Source: Oehlia diaphana
Taxonomy: Eukaryota; Glomeromycota; Glomeromycetes; Glomerales; Glomeraceae
NCBI GenBank assembly: GCA_003833135.1
Contig: QZLH01000109.1
Location: 123,980-153,611, forward strand
Direction of reading: 5' to 3'
DNA length: 29,632 nt
This document shows positions 11,411 through 21,919 of the stretch, piece by piece. Each line of letters starts with the position of its first letter. The first letter of the stretch is position 1. The notes beneath the pieces were generated by a model. It had not been told where the DNA came from and searched no databases. It worked only from the letters and a program-made list of their open reading frames with translations. Position numbers and translations under genes: made by a program.

Positions 11411-12311
11411 TAGGGCTCCGATCGGTTCGGTTTGGTACGGTTTTTGCCAAAACCAAAACTGAACCGAATTGATCAGTAACGGTATTATTAATTACCGAAA
11501 CCGATCGGTTTCGGTAATCATCAGTACCAAAACTGACCGGTAATTACCGAAAACTGAACCGATTTACCAATTTATTATCGGTTCGATTTTTAACATTTTC
11601 GCAACGTTATTTATTAAAAAAATGTGCAAAAACGTGAAATTATTAATAAAAAATGTTTTCACAATGTTTTCTATTAAAAGAATTAAAAAAACGTTGCGAA
11701 AACGTTTTTTATTAAGCAATTTAATAAAAAAAGCGGTTTCGCAACATTTTTTGTTAAAACAATTAAAAAACGTTGCGAAACATTTTTTATTATTAAATTA
11801 CTTGATAAATAATGTTTTCGCAATGTTTTTTATTAAAACAATTAAAAACGTTTGCGAAAAACGTTTTTTTTATAAAATTATTAATAAAAAACGTTTCGCA
11901 ACGTTTTTTGTTCAAATAATTAAAAATGTTGCGAAAAACGTTTTTTATTGCCAAATTACATGTTAAAAAACGTTTCGAAACATTTTTTAACAGTTTCAAT
12001 AAAAAAATGTTGTGAAACGTTTTTTTATACATGTTAAAAATGTTCCGCAACGTTTTTTAACTATTTTGATAAAAAATGTTGCGAAACATTTTTTTATTTA
12101 TTAATTTTACATGTTAAAAAACGTTTCGCAACGTTTTTTAACTTCGGTAAATCGGTTCAGTAAATCGCAAAACCGATACCGAAACCGCAGTTACCGAAAC
12201 TGATCGATAATTTACCGAATGGTTCGGTTTCGGTAAATCAAAACTGAAACCGATCCGATACTGAAACCGATCGGTTCAGTTCGGTATTTACCGATACCGA
12301 TCAGAGCCCTA
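11411..12311. mobile_element. inner hAT-like MITE, 901 bp, with CGGTTTCGGTA subterminal words
   Basis: Termini TAGGGCTC (11411) and GAGCCCTA (ending 12311) form a hAT-style inverted repeat. The flanks GGTTTGAA (11403-11410) and GGTTTAAA (12312-12319) are an 8-bp target duplication with one mismatch. Just inside both ends are some 130-180 bp of the repeated word CGGTTTCGGTA and its complement TACCGAAACCG, strikingly GC-richer than the host DNA. The centre (about 11590-12145) is a hairpin-unit array, listed separately. There is no transposase, so it depends on an autonomous hAT elsewhere. Confidence 0.85.
11590..12145. repeat. internal array of AACGTTGCGAAACGTT-like hairpin units
   Basis: Alternating blocks such as AAAAACGTTGCGAAAACG, CGTTTCGCAACGTTTTTT and ATTAAAACAATTAAAAA recur with a spacing of roughly 80 bp, so that neighbouring blocks are complementary and can fold. 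The apparent open frames on both strands across this stretch are products of the repeat and not genes: their peptides repeat with the same period (about 27-28 residues). Related blocks occur at 24623-24650 and 25781-25835. Confidence 0.8.
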
Positions 12312-12580
12312 GGTTTAAATGGTATCAAAACCATCTTTCTAGCATCAATAGATGATGAATTGATTTTTGAAAAATTAGCAAAATTAACTCGCCATCTATC
12401 GATGATAGAAAGATGATTTTGGTATCATTTGAACTGTCTTAATGAGATAATTCCAACAAGCTGTTGATCAGATTTCTACAATCACTGGATGGCAAGTTAT
12501 TGCGCAAAACAGATTCTGATCAATCAGAAAAGAATTGAAAAATGGAACTGAACTGAACCATTCAGAGCTTTAAGTATACA

Positions 12581-13194
12581 TTACTAAAAAATATAATTAA
12601 AAAAAAGTCTACAAATTAAAAAAGTCATAATACAATCCATTATTACATTAATTTCACTTATGTTTATTTTATCATTAAAAATATATATAATGAATTAAAA
12701 GTATAAGATAGTATAAATAATTAAATGAAATTATAGAAATACAAACTTTTAAAGACAAATAGAAGGTAATACTGAATAATGTATCTGTTTAAGAATACAT
12801 CCTTAAAGTTAAACTAAAGTATCTTTATAACTTTCATTTACAATATACAGATTATTTAAAGAATATGAGTCAAAAAGGAATAGCTTAACAAAAAGCAGTA
12901 AAAGATAATAGCATATTTAAGCAAAGATACATATCTATAAATAAGCTTATTTCAATCATTGTTAAAAGCAAAATTTAGTTTATTATACTCAATCTATTTA
13001 ATATTATATACTAATAAATATAATATCTCTTAAATAAAAATTAAATATTTATTTTAAATATTTAAATCAACTGTTAATTTAAACAATTTGAAATAAAAAT
13101 ATGTCAATAGAAATACAACCATTAGATAAAAAACTGATAAAACTAATTTCTCTTATAATTAGTGAAAAATAATATAAATAAGACGATTTCTATT
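12581..13194. other. AT-rich intergenic DNA, no gene seen
   Basis: Low-complexity sequence with stops in all frames; nothing recognised. Confidence 0.6.
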
Positions 13195-13469
13195 TGTACA
13201 TTATGTGTTTGAACACAATTTCCAAAAAAAGTAAAATTTTTATGTTGATCATTTAATGTTAAAATTTAACGAAAAAAAAAGCAAAAAAAAAAAATTGTTA
13301 AATAACTCAAAAATAATATTTAAAACCATCTATGACATACTAAGTAAACTTGCAGAACAGACCAAAATACACTTAATATACATTTCTTTTAAAGATTTAT
13401 TTATTAGAATTTTTTTTACAAAATTTTTTTATCGAATCACGTGATATGTGTTTCAAACACTAATGTACA
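13195..13469. mobile_element. possible small TIR element
   Basis: The left end TGTACATTATGTGTTTGAAC and the right end GTGTTTCAAACAC, then TAATGTACA, are imperfect inverted repeats of about 22 bp around 275 bp of A/T-rich sequence. No target duplication is clear. The open frame inside (about 13256-13444) is lysine/asparagine/phenylalanine-rich and looks random. Confidence 0.4.
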
Positions 13470-13617
13470 TTAAGAAATTTTCTATAAATAAATACATGCA
13501 AATATTGGATAATTACAATTTATTATTTGACATAGATAATATAGATAATATCAGCAATATATTAGACTAAGTAAATAAAATTATTCATTTTTTATAAATA
13601 GGTAAGTCATGTAAATG

Positions 13618-13861
13618 TAAGGTTGCTTGTCTAAACCTCTTCAAAATCCTACGATTAGTTTCGTCAAAATTTTACTATAGATTTATTATAGTTTCAGCAG
13701 AGTTTTGGCAGTTTCAGCATTTATAATAAGTTTCGGCAGTTTCACCTTTCTCCAGAATTTCACCAGTTTTTTAATATAATTTTAATATAGTTTTGGCAGA
13801 ATTTCACTTTTTGGCAAAACGCCATCTTGCCTAAACCCTTAGGTTTCAGCAAGCAACCTTA
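13618..13861. mobile_element. small hAT-like MITE, 244 bp
   Basis: Ends TAAGGTTGCTTG (left) and CAAGCAACCTTA (right) are perfect over 12 bp, and TAAACCT / AGGTTTCAG extend the pairing loosely. The flanks TGTAAATG (13610-13617) and TGTAAATA (13862-13869) match at 7 of 8, the duplication length of hAT elements. The interior is built from short words of the TTTCGGCAG / TTTTGGCAG type. Non-autonomous, no frame. Confidence 0.75.
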
Positions 13862-13869
13862 TGTAAATA

Positions 13870-14122
13870 TTACAAAAAGATAAAAAATTTATTTTATTTA
13901 GTTATGTGATTTTAGTTTTGACCAATCATAATCATAAAAAAATAAATTATTTTTCCATTCAGTGACCCAGGTAAAAAATTTATTAAATCAACCAATCATC
14001 TTTTAAAAATCAGCTAAATTTTTTTTGAAAATAAATTTTTTTTTGAATAGCCAGATCAAATTTAGCAATTTTTTTCATAAGAAATGAATAATTTTATTTC
14101 CTTAGCTTTAAATATACTCAGC
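13870..14122. other. AT-rich spacer
   Basis: Short spacer between two foldback elements; nothing recognised. Confidence 0.5.
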
Positions 14123-14630
14123 AAATTTGTTTAGGCGTAATTTAGTGTAATATTTCGGAGGTAGTGTAAAATTTTGAAATATTACATTAAAAATGTAATA
14201 TTACAAAAGTTTATACTCTTAAATTTAAATAATTATAGTAATTTAACAATATTTCGCTATCTATTGATCCAATCTAGACGATCTATAGCTCATTAGAATC
14301 AGCTCATCAAGATGAATTGAATGGTAGTAAAATTGCATCTATACATTCAATAGATGACTTTTTATTTATTTAAAACTTTATTGCATACTATAAAGCGTTC
14401 TATTAACTGTAAAGATGCGATTTTACTACCATTCAATTCGTCTTGATGAGCTGATTCCAATAAGCTATAGATCGTCTTGATTGGATCAGTAGATAGCAAA
14501 ATATTGTTAAATTACTATAATTATTTAAATTTAAAAGCGTAAGCTTCTGTAATATTATGTTTTTAGTGTAATATTTTAAAATTTTACACCACCTCCAAAA
14601 TATTACACTAAATTACATCTAAACAAATTT
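14123..14630. mobile_element. 508-bp snapback element with arms of about 225 bp
   Basis: The ends AAATTTGTTTAGGCGTAATT and AATTACATCTAAACAAATTT start a nearly continuous palindrome centred near 14377. Inner paired blocks include CTATCTATTGATCCAATC with GATTGGATCAGTAGATAG and GATGAATTGAATGGTAGTAA with TTACTACCATTCAATTCGTC. The loop is only some 60 bp. No target duplication was recognised, so the superfamily is not assigned. If transcribed, either strand would give a long hairpin RNA. Confidence 0.8.
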
Positions 14631-14882
14631 CCTAATGTAGAATTATTGGATCTGATATTTTATTTATTATTTTGAAGCAGATCAAATAACAAATGCAAAT
14701 GTTTGTACATTAATGCTAATTTATAAATGTGAAACAGAATTTTAGAATATTATTATGGTAGACAATATTAGTTTAGAACAAGTATTTTAAAGGGTAAATA
14801 AAAATATTAAATAAAAATTTTAATATTATCTTTAAATTTATTAAATAATATTCTGACTATTTCTGAAAAAGCCAACTATAAT

Positions 14883-15092
14883 TTAAATCTCATTATTTAA
14901 ATTATCTTCTTCTTGATTAGAGTATAATGATATATTAATTGCCAATATATGGGCAAAATTTATTAAAAAGCTAACTCTGATATTGAACTTGTTTATGAGA
15001 GATTTAGAGTGAAATGATCTGCCAATACAGGGATATTCACTTGAAAGTTTATAACCAATTAAAATTTTTTTAATCTTTTCAAAATTTGTCAA
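14883..15092 (-). pseudogene. possible small gene fragment, unrecognised
   Basis: A 69-codon minus-strand frame has more mixed residue use than random AT-rich frames (SSEYPCIGRSFHSKSL, then FNIRVSFLINFAHILA), with a hydrophobic stretch and an acidic Asn-rich end. No family is recognised and there is no supporting neighbour. It could be a decayed exon or chance. Confidence 0.2.
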
Positions 15093-15530
15093 AATATTCC
15101 TAAATTAGAGATATTATTATGGTAAAGATAAAAGATAAATAGTCCTTAATTAACTTTATTAAAAATCAAAATAATCTGTAGTCTTTGTTTCTGGATTTTA
15201 ATAATGTAAAAGATATCTTCACATTATTAAGTAATATAATTAAAGAAAAAGGTCTAATATTAAAAAATATTATTTTACAACTGATACTCAAATGTGTTTT
15301 GCCTATATTTATTCAGTCTTTAAAGAATATATTAGAAATAACTTTTAATAATAAATTAAATAGATATATAGACTGGCAAGAATGGAAAAGTATTTGAACA
15401 TTAAAAAATTTCAAAATATATATTTATGTTGATCACTTAAATTTTGATATACTAGTATCTATTAATATCTATATTAAAAAATCTATGTTAATAAAATTAT
15501 CCAAAAATATCAAATAAAAAAAAACAAAAA
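15093..15530. other. AT-rich intergenic DNA, no gene supported
   Basis: The 70-codon plus-strand frame at about 15185-15397 is Leu/Ile/Asn/Lys-rich and cannot be told from chance. Nothing else was recognised. Confidence 0.4.
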
Positions 15531-15569
15531 ATGAAGGAAGAAAGCATTAGAAACCGCTTCTTTCTAATA

Positions 15570-15785
15570 AGAAAGAAAGGTTTTGTAACGTCCATTGCAA
15601 AACTTACAAATTCTGATGTTTCCAGAATCCCAATACCAAAACCTACAAAAAAAAAAAATTATAGTTTTGTAACGAATATTGCAAAACTTAATCCTTTCAC
15701 TTTCCCTAATCAACTAAAAGACGAAACCCTACAAAAATAATATATAGAATTTGAGGTTTCAAAACATCTATTGCGAAACTTACCA
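15570..15785. repeat. three diverged copies of a TTTTGTAACG...ATTGCAAAACTTA unit
   Basis: GTTTTGTAACGTCCATTGCA (about 15579), GTTTTGTAACGAATATTGCA (about 15665) and a GGTTTCAAAACATCTATTGC variant (about 15753) repeat at roughly 85-90 bp. The open frame over the first two is a repeat by-product: its peptide contains FVTSIAKL and FVTNIAKL. The wording resembles the CGTTGCGAAACG arrays of the hAT-like elements and may be a remote relic of that core. Confidence 0.5.
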
Positions 15786-15793
15786 TTTCAGCG

Positions 15794-15908
15794 TACAGTA
15801 TACGGTATAGTAAGGTTTTTTTATATGTCAAAATCCGTACCACAGTGAAAATCCGTTGTACTAAATAATTCGTTATATCGAAATTCGTTATAACGCGAGC
15901 AAACTGTA
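15794..15908. mobile_element. possible Tc1/pogo-type short element or element end
   Basis: Bounded by TA-CAGT (15794) and ACTG-TA (ending 15908), the layout of Tc1/mariner/pogo termini with a TA target duplication. The right end reads outward CAGTTTGCTCGCGTTATAAC followed by GAATTTCGATATAACGAA, a wording common in pogo-like TIRs. The left end matches it only weakly beyond CAGT, so this could be one diverged end or a very short MITE. Confidence 0.4.
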
Positions 15909-17914
15909 TATCATATTAATAATTATTCTTTTTTTTTTTATGAAATACTTCTAACAACATAATAAGGAGGGGTTAATAAAAAGAAACCCTGTTGAAAAAA
16001 GTATTAACATGTTGGTTATTAGAAGCAGACGAACTACCTAATTCAATGTACAGTAGATGCATTGATCAACGCGCGTCTACACTATCTCTGACGACGCCTT
16101 TTATGATATCTTTGATCAATAAATAAGGGGGAATATCTAATAATATTATTAAATAGATGTTGTATAATTATTTTAAATAGATTATTAAAAATTAAGTTTA
16201 TAGTACTGCCCAATATTACCAAATTGACATAACAAAATTTTTATGTAAAAAATTTATTCTGCATTAGAAAAGTTCGGAGTCTGCACCACAAATTTTTAGC
16301 CTATACTACATTTTTAGCAGTAACCCAGATTCGCTGACGGTTTTCATACGAGTGGGCGTAAAACACTAATCAAAGTTACATTTAAAAGAAATACCTTGTT
16401 TTAATTTTAATATTATATAAAATATCTCTGAGTTACACGAACGATTTGGTAATTCATAATATAATAAATATGAGTGGTCCTTATTATTAATTAAATAACT
16501 TATACGAATAGGGAATGATATATACCGATAACTGAAATTTATTTATTGATTTTTTATACAATATCTATTTGATATGCACAATAAATGGTTGGGGAGTTTA
16601 TTTAGCACAATAAAGAAAATTCTCACGATATTGTTTTCTTTTACATGAACTACACGTATCTAAACAAATATATTGGTTGTTTTTATTTTTTCAATCGTAT
16701 GATAATTGCTTAGAAGAATGATTTTAAGGAGATAAGGAATATTTTTCCTTTATGGGGAAGTTATTATAACTACACATCTTAATTGTATCACAAGTTTTTT
16801 TTATAATTCATAAATTCATACACGTCCTAATCGATCACAATCAGTGTCACGACAACCAAGTTTCTGTAATTCACTTTTTTTGTTTTATTTCAACAAACTT
16901 TATTCACAGAAAAAAAAAAATATTTGTGCTATTTTAGTTAGACATCAAATTTGTACCCAAATATCAATACTATTTTGAAATTCATTCACTTTGTTTCAAA
17001 AAGATGCATTCATAAAAAAATGATAAAAATTTTTTTTCTAGAATATTTTTATTTAATAAAGTATATAAAAAAACATTATGAAAGTAGTAAACTGATGGAT
17101 CTCTATATGTGTGACAAAATACTGTAGGCGGATAATAATTTTTTTTTGACGATCGTAACGAATACATCAATATATCGAGAAGAAAATTTGAATTTTCACA
17201 ATATAACTTCTAAAATTCTTTTTTTTTTTATAACAAACTCGTTTTTTTTGGGGAAAATAAAAATAAAAATTTAATAATTTACCTAAATTCGGTTGTTTAT
17301 CATTCATTTCATTCATTTAATATGATAAGGGACTTTCTTTTACTGAGATAATAAAATTGTTTTTTTTTTTAAAAAAAAAAATAAAAAATTCATTTAAACA
17401 ACAAAGGATGGCAGATAAATAAACGCCAATATGCATTTGGAATTTTCTAATGTAATATATTTTTAGAATCATTAGTAATAAATTATCATTAGGAATTAGC
17501 TATAATTAATATAATTAATAATAATAAAAAAAAAAAAAAATCAAAGTTCTCAAGGGTTCTCATGATAATTTTTTTTTTATCCATGTGAAAATAATTTGTA
17601 ATATTATGCAATATATTTTTTTTATAATGTTTCACATATGTTTGCACCATTGAAATTAATTTAATTCTGTGTTTGATTTAAAAAATTAAGAATACATCAT
17701 AAACTTTTATAATAACGAACACAAAAATAGTCTTTTGATCCATGTTCTTTGTTCTTTTTGCGAAACTTTAATTATATAATTAATTGCATATAATATCATT
17801 TCGTTCGATAGTATTGTTCTCCTTTGCATAATTGCGTAACTGTTTATATACGCCAAGAACAAACTAAACGAACGTCTTTACTTAAACCTCGTTTTAAACC
17901 GAATAGGACATCCC
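15909..17914. other. gene-free intergenic DNA
   Basis: No frame above about 62 codons and none with protein character. Composition is mixed at 15990-16120 and 16270-16870 and very A/T-rich elsewhere, with several homopolymer runs. No TIRs or tRNA were found. It may hold regulatory DNA but nothing specific can be claimed. Confidence 0.5.
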
Positions 17915-17972
17915 GCATTATGATTTTTGGCCAGCATTATGATGATCTTTGGCGATCTTGGGCGGAATTATA
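17915..17972 (+). repeat. short repeats of GCATTATGATnnTTTGGC
   Basis: GCATTATGATTTTTGGCC at 17915, then GCATTATGATGATCTTTGGC at 17934, then a weaker TTGGGCGGAATTATAA. The local GC content rises around them. Clustered short words like this can be a protein-binding site cluster or a fragment of a dispersed repeat. I cannot say which. Confidence 0.4.
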
Positions 17973-19390
17973 AATGCTTGCTGGTGGTACAAGATGGTAC
18001 AAAAAATTTTTTATTTTTCTCCGAATTTCCTGAATTTACAGCATGAAATAAGGTTTTATTGTAATCATAATAATCATAATATATATAATTTATATCTTTA
18101 TTATTGAAATCACATGTTTATATAAGGAAATTCTATCCCGCTCTTTGAAATTTGAAATTTCAACTTCTTAAACGAAAAAAAAAATTAAGAAAATTACTGT
18201 GCCGCAACTCTAGATGATATTCAAAAATTACAATATATTTATTTTACAACTTAATAAATTTTTAATTTAGGAGGTAAATCAACATCTATTGCATATATGG
18301 CATTTATAGAACAAAATAAAATAATGAAACTATAATTTTATATAATTTTATATTATGAACCTTAAATTTTAAATAATTTAATTATTTTTTAATTTAAAAT
18401 TTAGTTGAAAATTAAGTTAATCAATGAAATCAATTTTATCGAAATATCAATGAAATGAAATGCATTTCGTAACAAAAAAAATCAATTTTGACATGAAATT
18501 AATATAGTAAGATTTATAAATAGTGCAGTGATAATTACATAATAGTCAATACTCTACTGGCGTCAAAAATGACAATACATTGACTTTTTTGTCAAGGTCA
18601 TTAAAGTTTATTTTTTTTTGAATTTTATCATATGTTTAAAACTTTCAACATATGCATATGGCTCATGACCTTTGTTCAATTCATTAATTCAACCGAAAGG
18701 ATCGCTGATCGACATGTTATACATCAATAATAAAATAATTAGCCATTTTAAACTTTTTTGGTTTTTAAATAAAGTTGTATGTATATATTATATACTGTAT
18801 ATATTATATATATTTTATATATATATTATTTATTTATTTTTATAATTAATTTAATTAATTACTTTACATTATGCCCCTTGAATAATTTATTCTATTTGCG
18901 ATAAAATTCAATATATCTAAATATGACTTATTTATGTTAATAAACTTTGTCTTCCGTCTCTACTCTGTATCTTCTTATAATCTTGAAAACACATGCATTA
19001 TCTTTCTTTGAAGGGTAACATAAAGGCATTATTATTTAGATCACAAGCTAAATGATTCATATTTGATTATTCTTGTTGTTTTATCCCATGATTTACACAA
19101 AAATGTTGAAATGGCGCGATATTTCCGCGATTTGAAATCATTTAATCATTTTCATGCATGTTATTACGCCAATATATTGAAATGAACGCGTTGTTCTTCG
19201 TTTATATGATGATGCGCAAGGTTTAAAATTAAATATAAAAGTAACCATAATATAGTCTCGGTCAAAATAGGCCTCATAAGATAAATAAGAAATGATTATA
19301 AAATAAGCAATAAGCAACAAACAAAATAATAATAAGGTAAAGGAAAAAAAAAAATAATGACTATTATAAATGAATTAATCAATCACAATC
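17973..19390. other. AT-rich intergenic DNA with a TATA microsatellite
   Basis: No gene seen. An interrupted (TA)n tract occupies about 18779-18840. The 60-codon minus frame at 19138-19320 has no recognisable features. Confidence 0.5.
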
Positions 19391-19477
19391 ATGAAAATAA
19401 TTTTTTTTTTACAATCTTTAGGATGGAAAAAGAATCGTATTTTTCATTCTTTTTTTTTTAAAAAAAATAAAATTATC

Positions 19478-19541
19478 AATTTTTACTTAAAAAAAAAACG
19501 GGTTTTCTTCAATTTTTACTTAAAAAAAAACGGGTTTTCTA
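19478..19541 (+). repeat. 32-bp tandem repeat, two copies
   Basis: The unit CAATTTTTACTTAAA, then an A run, then CGGGTTTTCT occurs at 19478 and 19510. The open frames crossing it are by-products. Confidence 0.7.
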
Positions 19542-19596
19542 TTACAAAAAATCGTCGTCTTTTTGTATTTATATATAGGTAGTAAGTAATATCATA

Positions 19597-19700
19597 TTTT
19601 TCGATGGTATTTAATAGGCAGTGATAGTTTTTTTAATAGGCAGTGATATATTTTTCGATAGTATTTATATAATAGGCAGCGATTTCATTTTTCGATGTTA
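19597..19700 (+). repeat. imperfect repeat of TAATAGGCAGTGAT / TTTTTCGATGGTATT
   Basis: TAATAGGCAGYGAT occurs at about 19612, 19634 and 19669, and TTTTTCGATRGT-like words at about 19598, 19651 and 19688. The two words are interleaved, as in a short degenerate tandem array. It lies about 400 bp before the TATA-like site of the multi-exon locus. Confidence 0.55.
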
Positions 19701-20089
19701 AAATGATCAGCATAGTAAATCAAATTATAATAAACACGATCGCCATTCGCCATATGTGAATCATTGTAACCGTAATTGAATTACTTCAGTTTATGATTTA
19801 AACGTCAATTTTTAAATACGCCCATACTGATTAAGTAATTTGGTAGCTCATCATGTGACTTACTAGTTTTACAAAATAAATTTCCTTTTTTCGCAATTTT
19901 TTTTTTTTTTTTGAAATTCGTCTTAAAAAACACGTTTTTTTTTTTTGAGATCCTTTTAAAATAAGAAAGAAATTGTGGTTTTAGCAACAGAAATATATGT
20001 AATTTTACGAGAAGAAAAGGATTTTCTAAGCTTGTAATATTGGTTACTCGGACAGTTTTTGCGTAAAATGAAAAAAATCGAATTTTCAC

Positions 20090-20098
20090 TATAAAAAG
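20090..20098 (+). promoter_or_regulatory. TATA-box-like site before the multi-exon locus
   Basis: TATAAAAAG stands alone in a stretch that is not itself a TATA repeat, about 130 bp before the first predicted donor site. It would place transcription start near 20120-20130. Inferred only from position and sequence. Confidence 0.35.
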
Positions 20099-20119
20099 AA
20101 GTTTTCAAAAAGTGTATAC

Positions 20120-21810
20120 GTTTATCTCTATTAATTATCAATATATTCTTGTATATAGTACTCTTTTAATTTGTCATTATACTCTCAGTTTGAGTTTTTC
20201 AGTTAAGGAAAAGGAATAACAGTAAGCATTTATTTAAACTAGTACTGATTTATCTTTTTTTTTCTTATAGGTTAACAATAGTTAAATTGTATTAATTTTA
20301 TAGTCTAAGGTTCGTTTTGAAGAGTCTAGTAACAGTAAAAGTAAGTTCTTGTATTTTCTTTCGTTTTCGTCTCCTAATTCGTTTCATTCATATTTTATTT
20401 TTTTTCTTATTCATTCCATTGGTTGAGTTAAACTTTTTTGATTTTTTTATATTAATTTTTCGTCTTCTTTCTCATTAGGCTACTGTATCAGTTCGAAATG
20501 GGAGTTCATGGATCGGAGTGATCTAGAATAAACAAAGGATAAATAAAAAAAATAAAGTAAATAAACGAAATAGAAGAAAAAATCTCCTTTTATTTTTCGT
20601 TCTTATTTTTTTATAATCTGGTTCGGGACAGCGGTTCATGATCGGGTGAGTTCAATACCTTTTATTTTTATTTTTTTCTTTTAATTTTTAATTCGTCTAC
20701 TTACTTTTTGATTTTGATTTTTTCTTATTTTAGGCTACAATTTAGTTCGGAATGGTGGTTTATGATCAAAGTGAATTTAAGAAATATTCACTTTCTTGGA
20801 ATTAATGAATCAAAAAAGTATATAAAAAAAATTGATTGAGTGAAGAAGGAAAAACGGATAAAGTTCTTGAACTAACGAGACGGACGGCATATTTTGGGCC
20901 AGTCCTGATTGAAATGGCGGTTACGATCAAGGTGAGTTTAAAACATACTTTTCTCGATTCTTTTTTTTCTTTTTCATTTTTTTTTTTCGTTTTATTATTC
21001 ATTTATTTGAATTTTTTGTCTACTTTCTCACTTTCGTTCTTTCTCTTTATTTTAGATCATAGTTATGATAGAAATGGCAGTTCATGATCGGGTGAGTTCA
21101 ATACCTTTTATCTTGATTTTTTTTATTTTAATTTACTTACTTTTTGTTTTTTTTTATCTTTTCATCTTCCTTTTCTTATTTTTTTTTTTTTATTTTAGGC
21201 TACGATTTAGTTCAAATGGTGGTTCACGATCAAGACATATTCACTTTCTGCGAACTAATGAATCAAAAAAGAATATAAAAAAAATTGATTGGGTGATGAA
21301 GAAAAACGAATAGAAATTTCTTAGGCTAACGAGACGGACGGCATATTTTGGGCCGGTCCTGAGTGAAGTGGCGGTTATGACCAAGGTGAGTTTAAAATAT
21401 ACTTTTCTTGATTCTTTTTTTCTCTTTTGTTTTTTTGTTTTTTATTTATTAATTTTTTGTCTACTTTTCTCACTTTCGTTCTTTCTCTTTATTTTAGGTT
21501 ATAGTTAGGAATGGCAGTTCATGATCATGCACTGGAAGTAATATATCCTGGTTATTTTATGTCAAATCTTCATCCATTTTTGTCATATCAGAAATTCCGT
21601 GGGAATTACAACTAAAATGTATATCATATTCAAACTTTACATCTTTTTCCTTTTTATTTCTTCTACTTACTTTCGTTTTGTTTTTTCGTCCTTACTTTCA
21701 GACTGCGAAAATTGATGGATCAGGGCTAAGCTCTAATGTGAAATTGACTATTTATCATAGTGCTCGAAAAGATCTTACTAGTAACTAGTAATAATAGATT
21801 TATGTGATTC
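20120..21810 (+). ncRNA. multi-exon locus made of duplicated mini-exons, probably noncoding
   Basis: Seven introns with good donors and acceptors can be drawn on the plus strand: 20222-20270, 20341-20478, 20646-20733, 20932-21055, 21092-21198, 21386-21497 and 21619-21701. Donors are GTAAGC, GTAAGTT, GTGAGTT (four times) and GTATAT. Acceptors are ATAG, TTAG and TCAG after T-rich runs. The exons between share wording: GCTACGATTTAGTTCGGAA opens three of them, and ATGGCAGTTCATGATCG or a close variant sits near the ends of several. Joining them gives early stops, and the longest peptide seen is about 35 codons in the exon starting at 21498. So a noncoding transcript, or a gene ruined after exon-intron duplication, fits better than a protein gene. 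Strand and splice sites are predictions without transcript data. Confidence 0.5.
20734..21526 (+). repeat. direct tandem duplication of an exon-intron cassette (offset 465 bp)
   Basis: 20734-21089 and 21199-21526 are clear copies of one another. They share the GCTACRATTTAGTTC start, TATTCACTTTCT, the AACGAGACGGACGGCATATT block, ATTTTGGGCC, the GGTGAGTTTAAAA donor, and the CTCACTTTCGTTCTTTCTC run before the acceptor. The offset is 465 bp at the front and 442 bp at the back, so small indels have accumulated. A shorter, more diverged unit begins at 20479. Introns were copied along with exons, so this is DNA duplication and not retroposition. Open frames over the region are by-products. Confidence 0.85.
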
Positions 21811-21919
21811 TTTATGGTAGTAGTGACGTTATTTTATTTAGTTTATTTAATTACTTATTGTAATATAAAAATTTTAATTGATATAAATAAAATATTTATT
21901 TTACTAAAAAAACTCGAAT

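Larger units (their letters stand above)
11267..12572. mobile_element. outer hAT-like foldback MITE, split by a nested insertion
   Basis: The ends are TAAAGCTCTGAA (left, 11267) and TTCAGAGCTTTA (right, ending 12572). Both are followed inward by repeats of the word GTTCAGTTCAG and its complement, then by a shared GTTTTGCGCAATAA block and a CTCATTAAGA block. The flanks AGTATGCA (11259-11266) and AGTATACA (12573-12580) match at 7 of 8 positions, an 8-bp target duplication as in hAT elements. The left arm breaks at 11410, exactly where the inner element begins, and pairing with the right arm resumes after 12312. Without the 901-bp insert and its duplicated 8 bp the element would be about 397 bp. 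It has no transposase frame. Confidence 0.8.

Noticed and set aside
11622..12050. Two overlapping open frames of 114 and 85 codons on opposite strands
   Set aside because: They lie wholly in the hairpin array and their peptides repeat with the array period; mirrored open frames follow from the inverted repeats.
16040..16085. TACAGTAGATGC...GCGTCTACA as a second Tc1-type element
   Set aside because: Only an 8-bp imperfect palindrome; no TA-bounded element could be drawn.
18779..18840. TATA-box promoter
   Set aside because: It is a (TA)n microsatellite with no gene start in range.
19805..20141. Minus-strand frames of 94 and 61 codons
   Set aside because: Overlap each other in different frames and consist largely of Lys/Phe runs from homopolymers.
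20802..21313. Open frames of 66-83 codons on both strands
   Set aside because: They cross predicted splice sites and poly-T introns and end inside T-runs (F/L/S-rich tails); by-products of the duplicated cassette.
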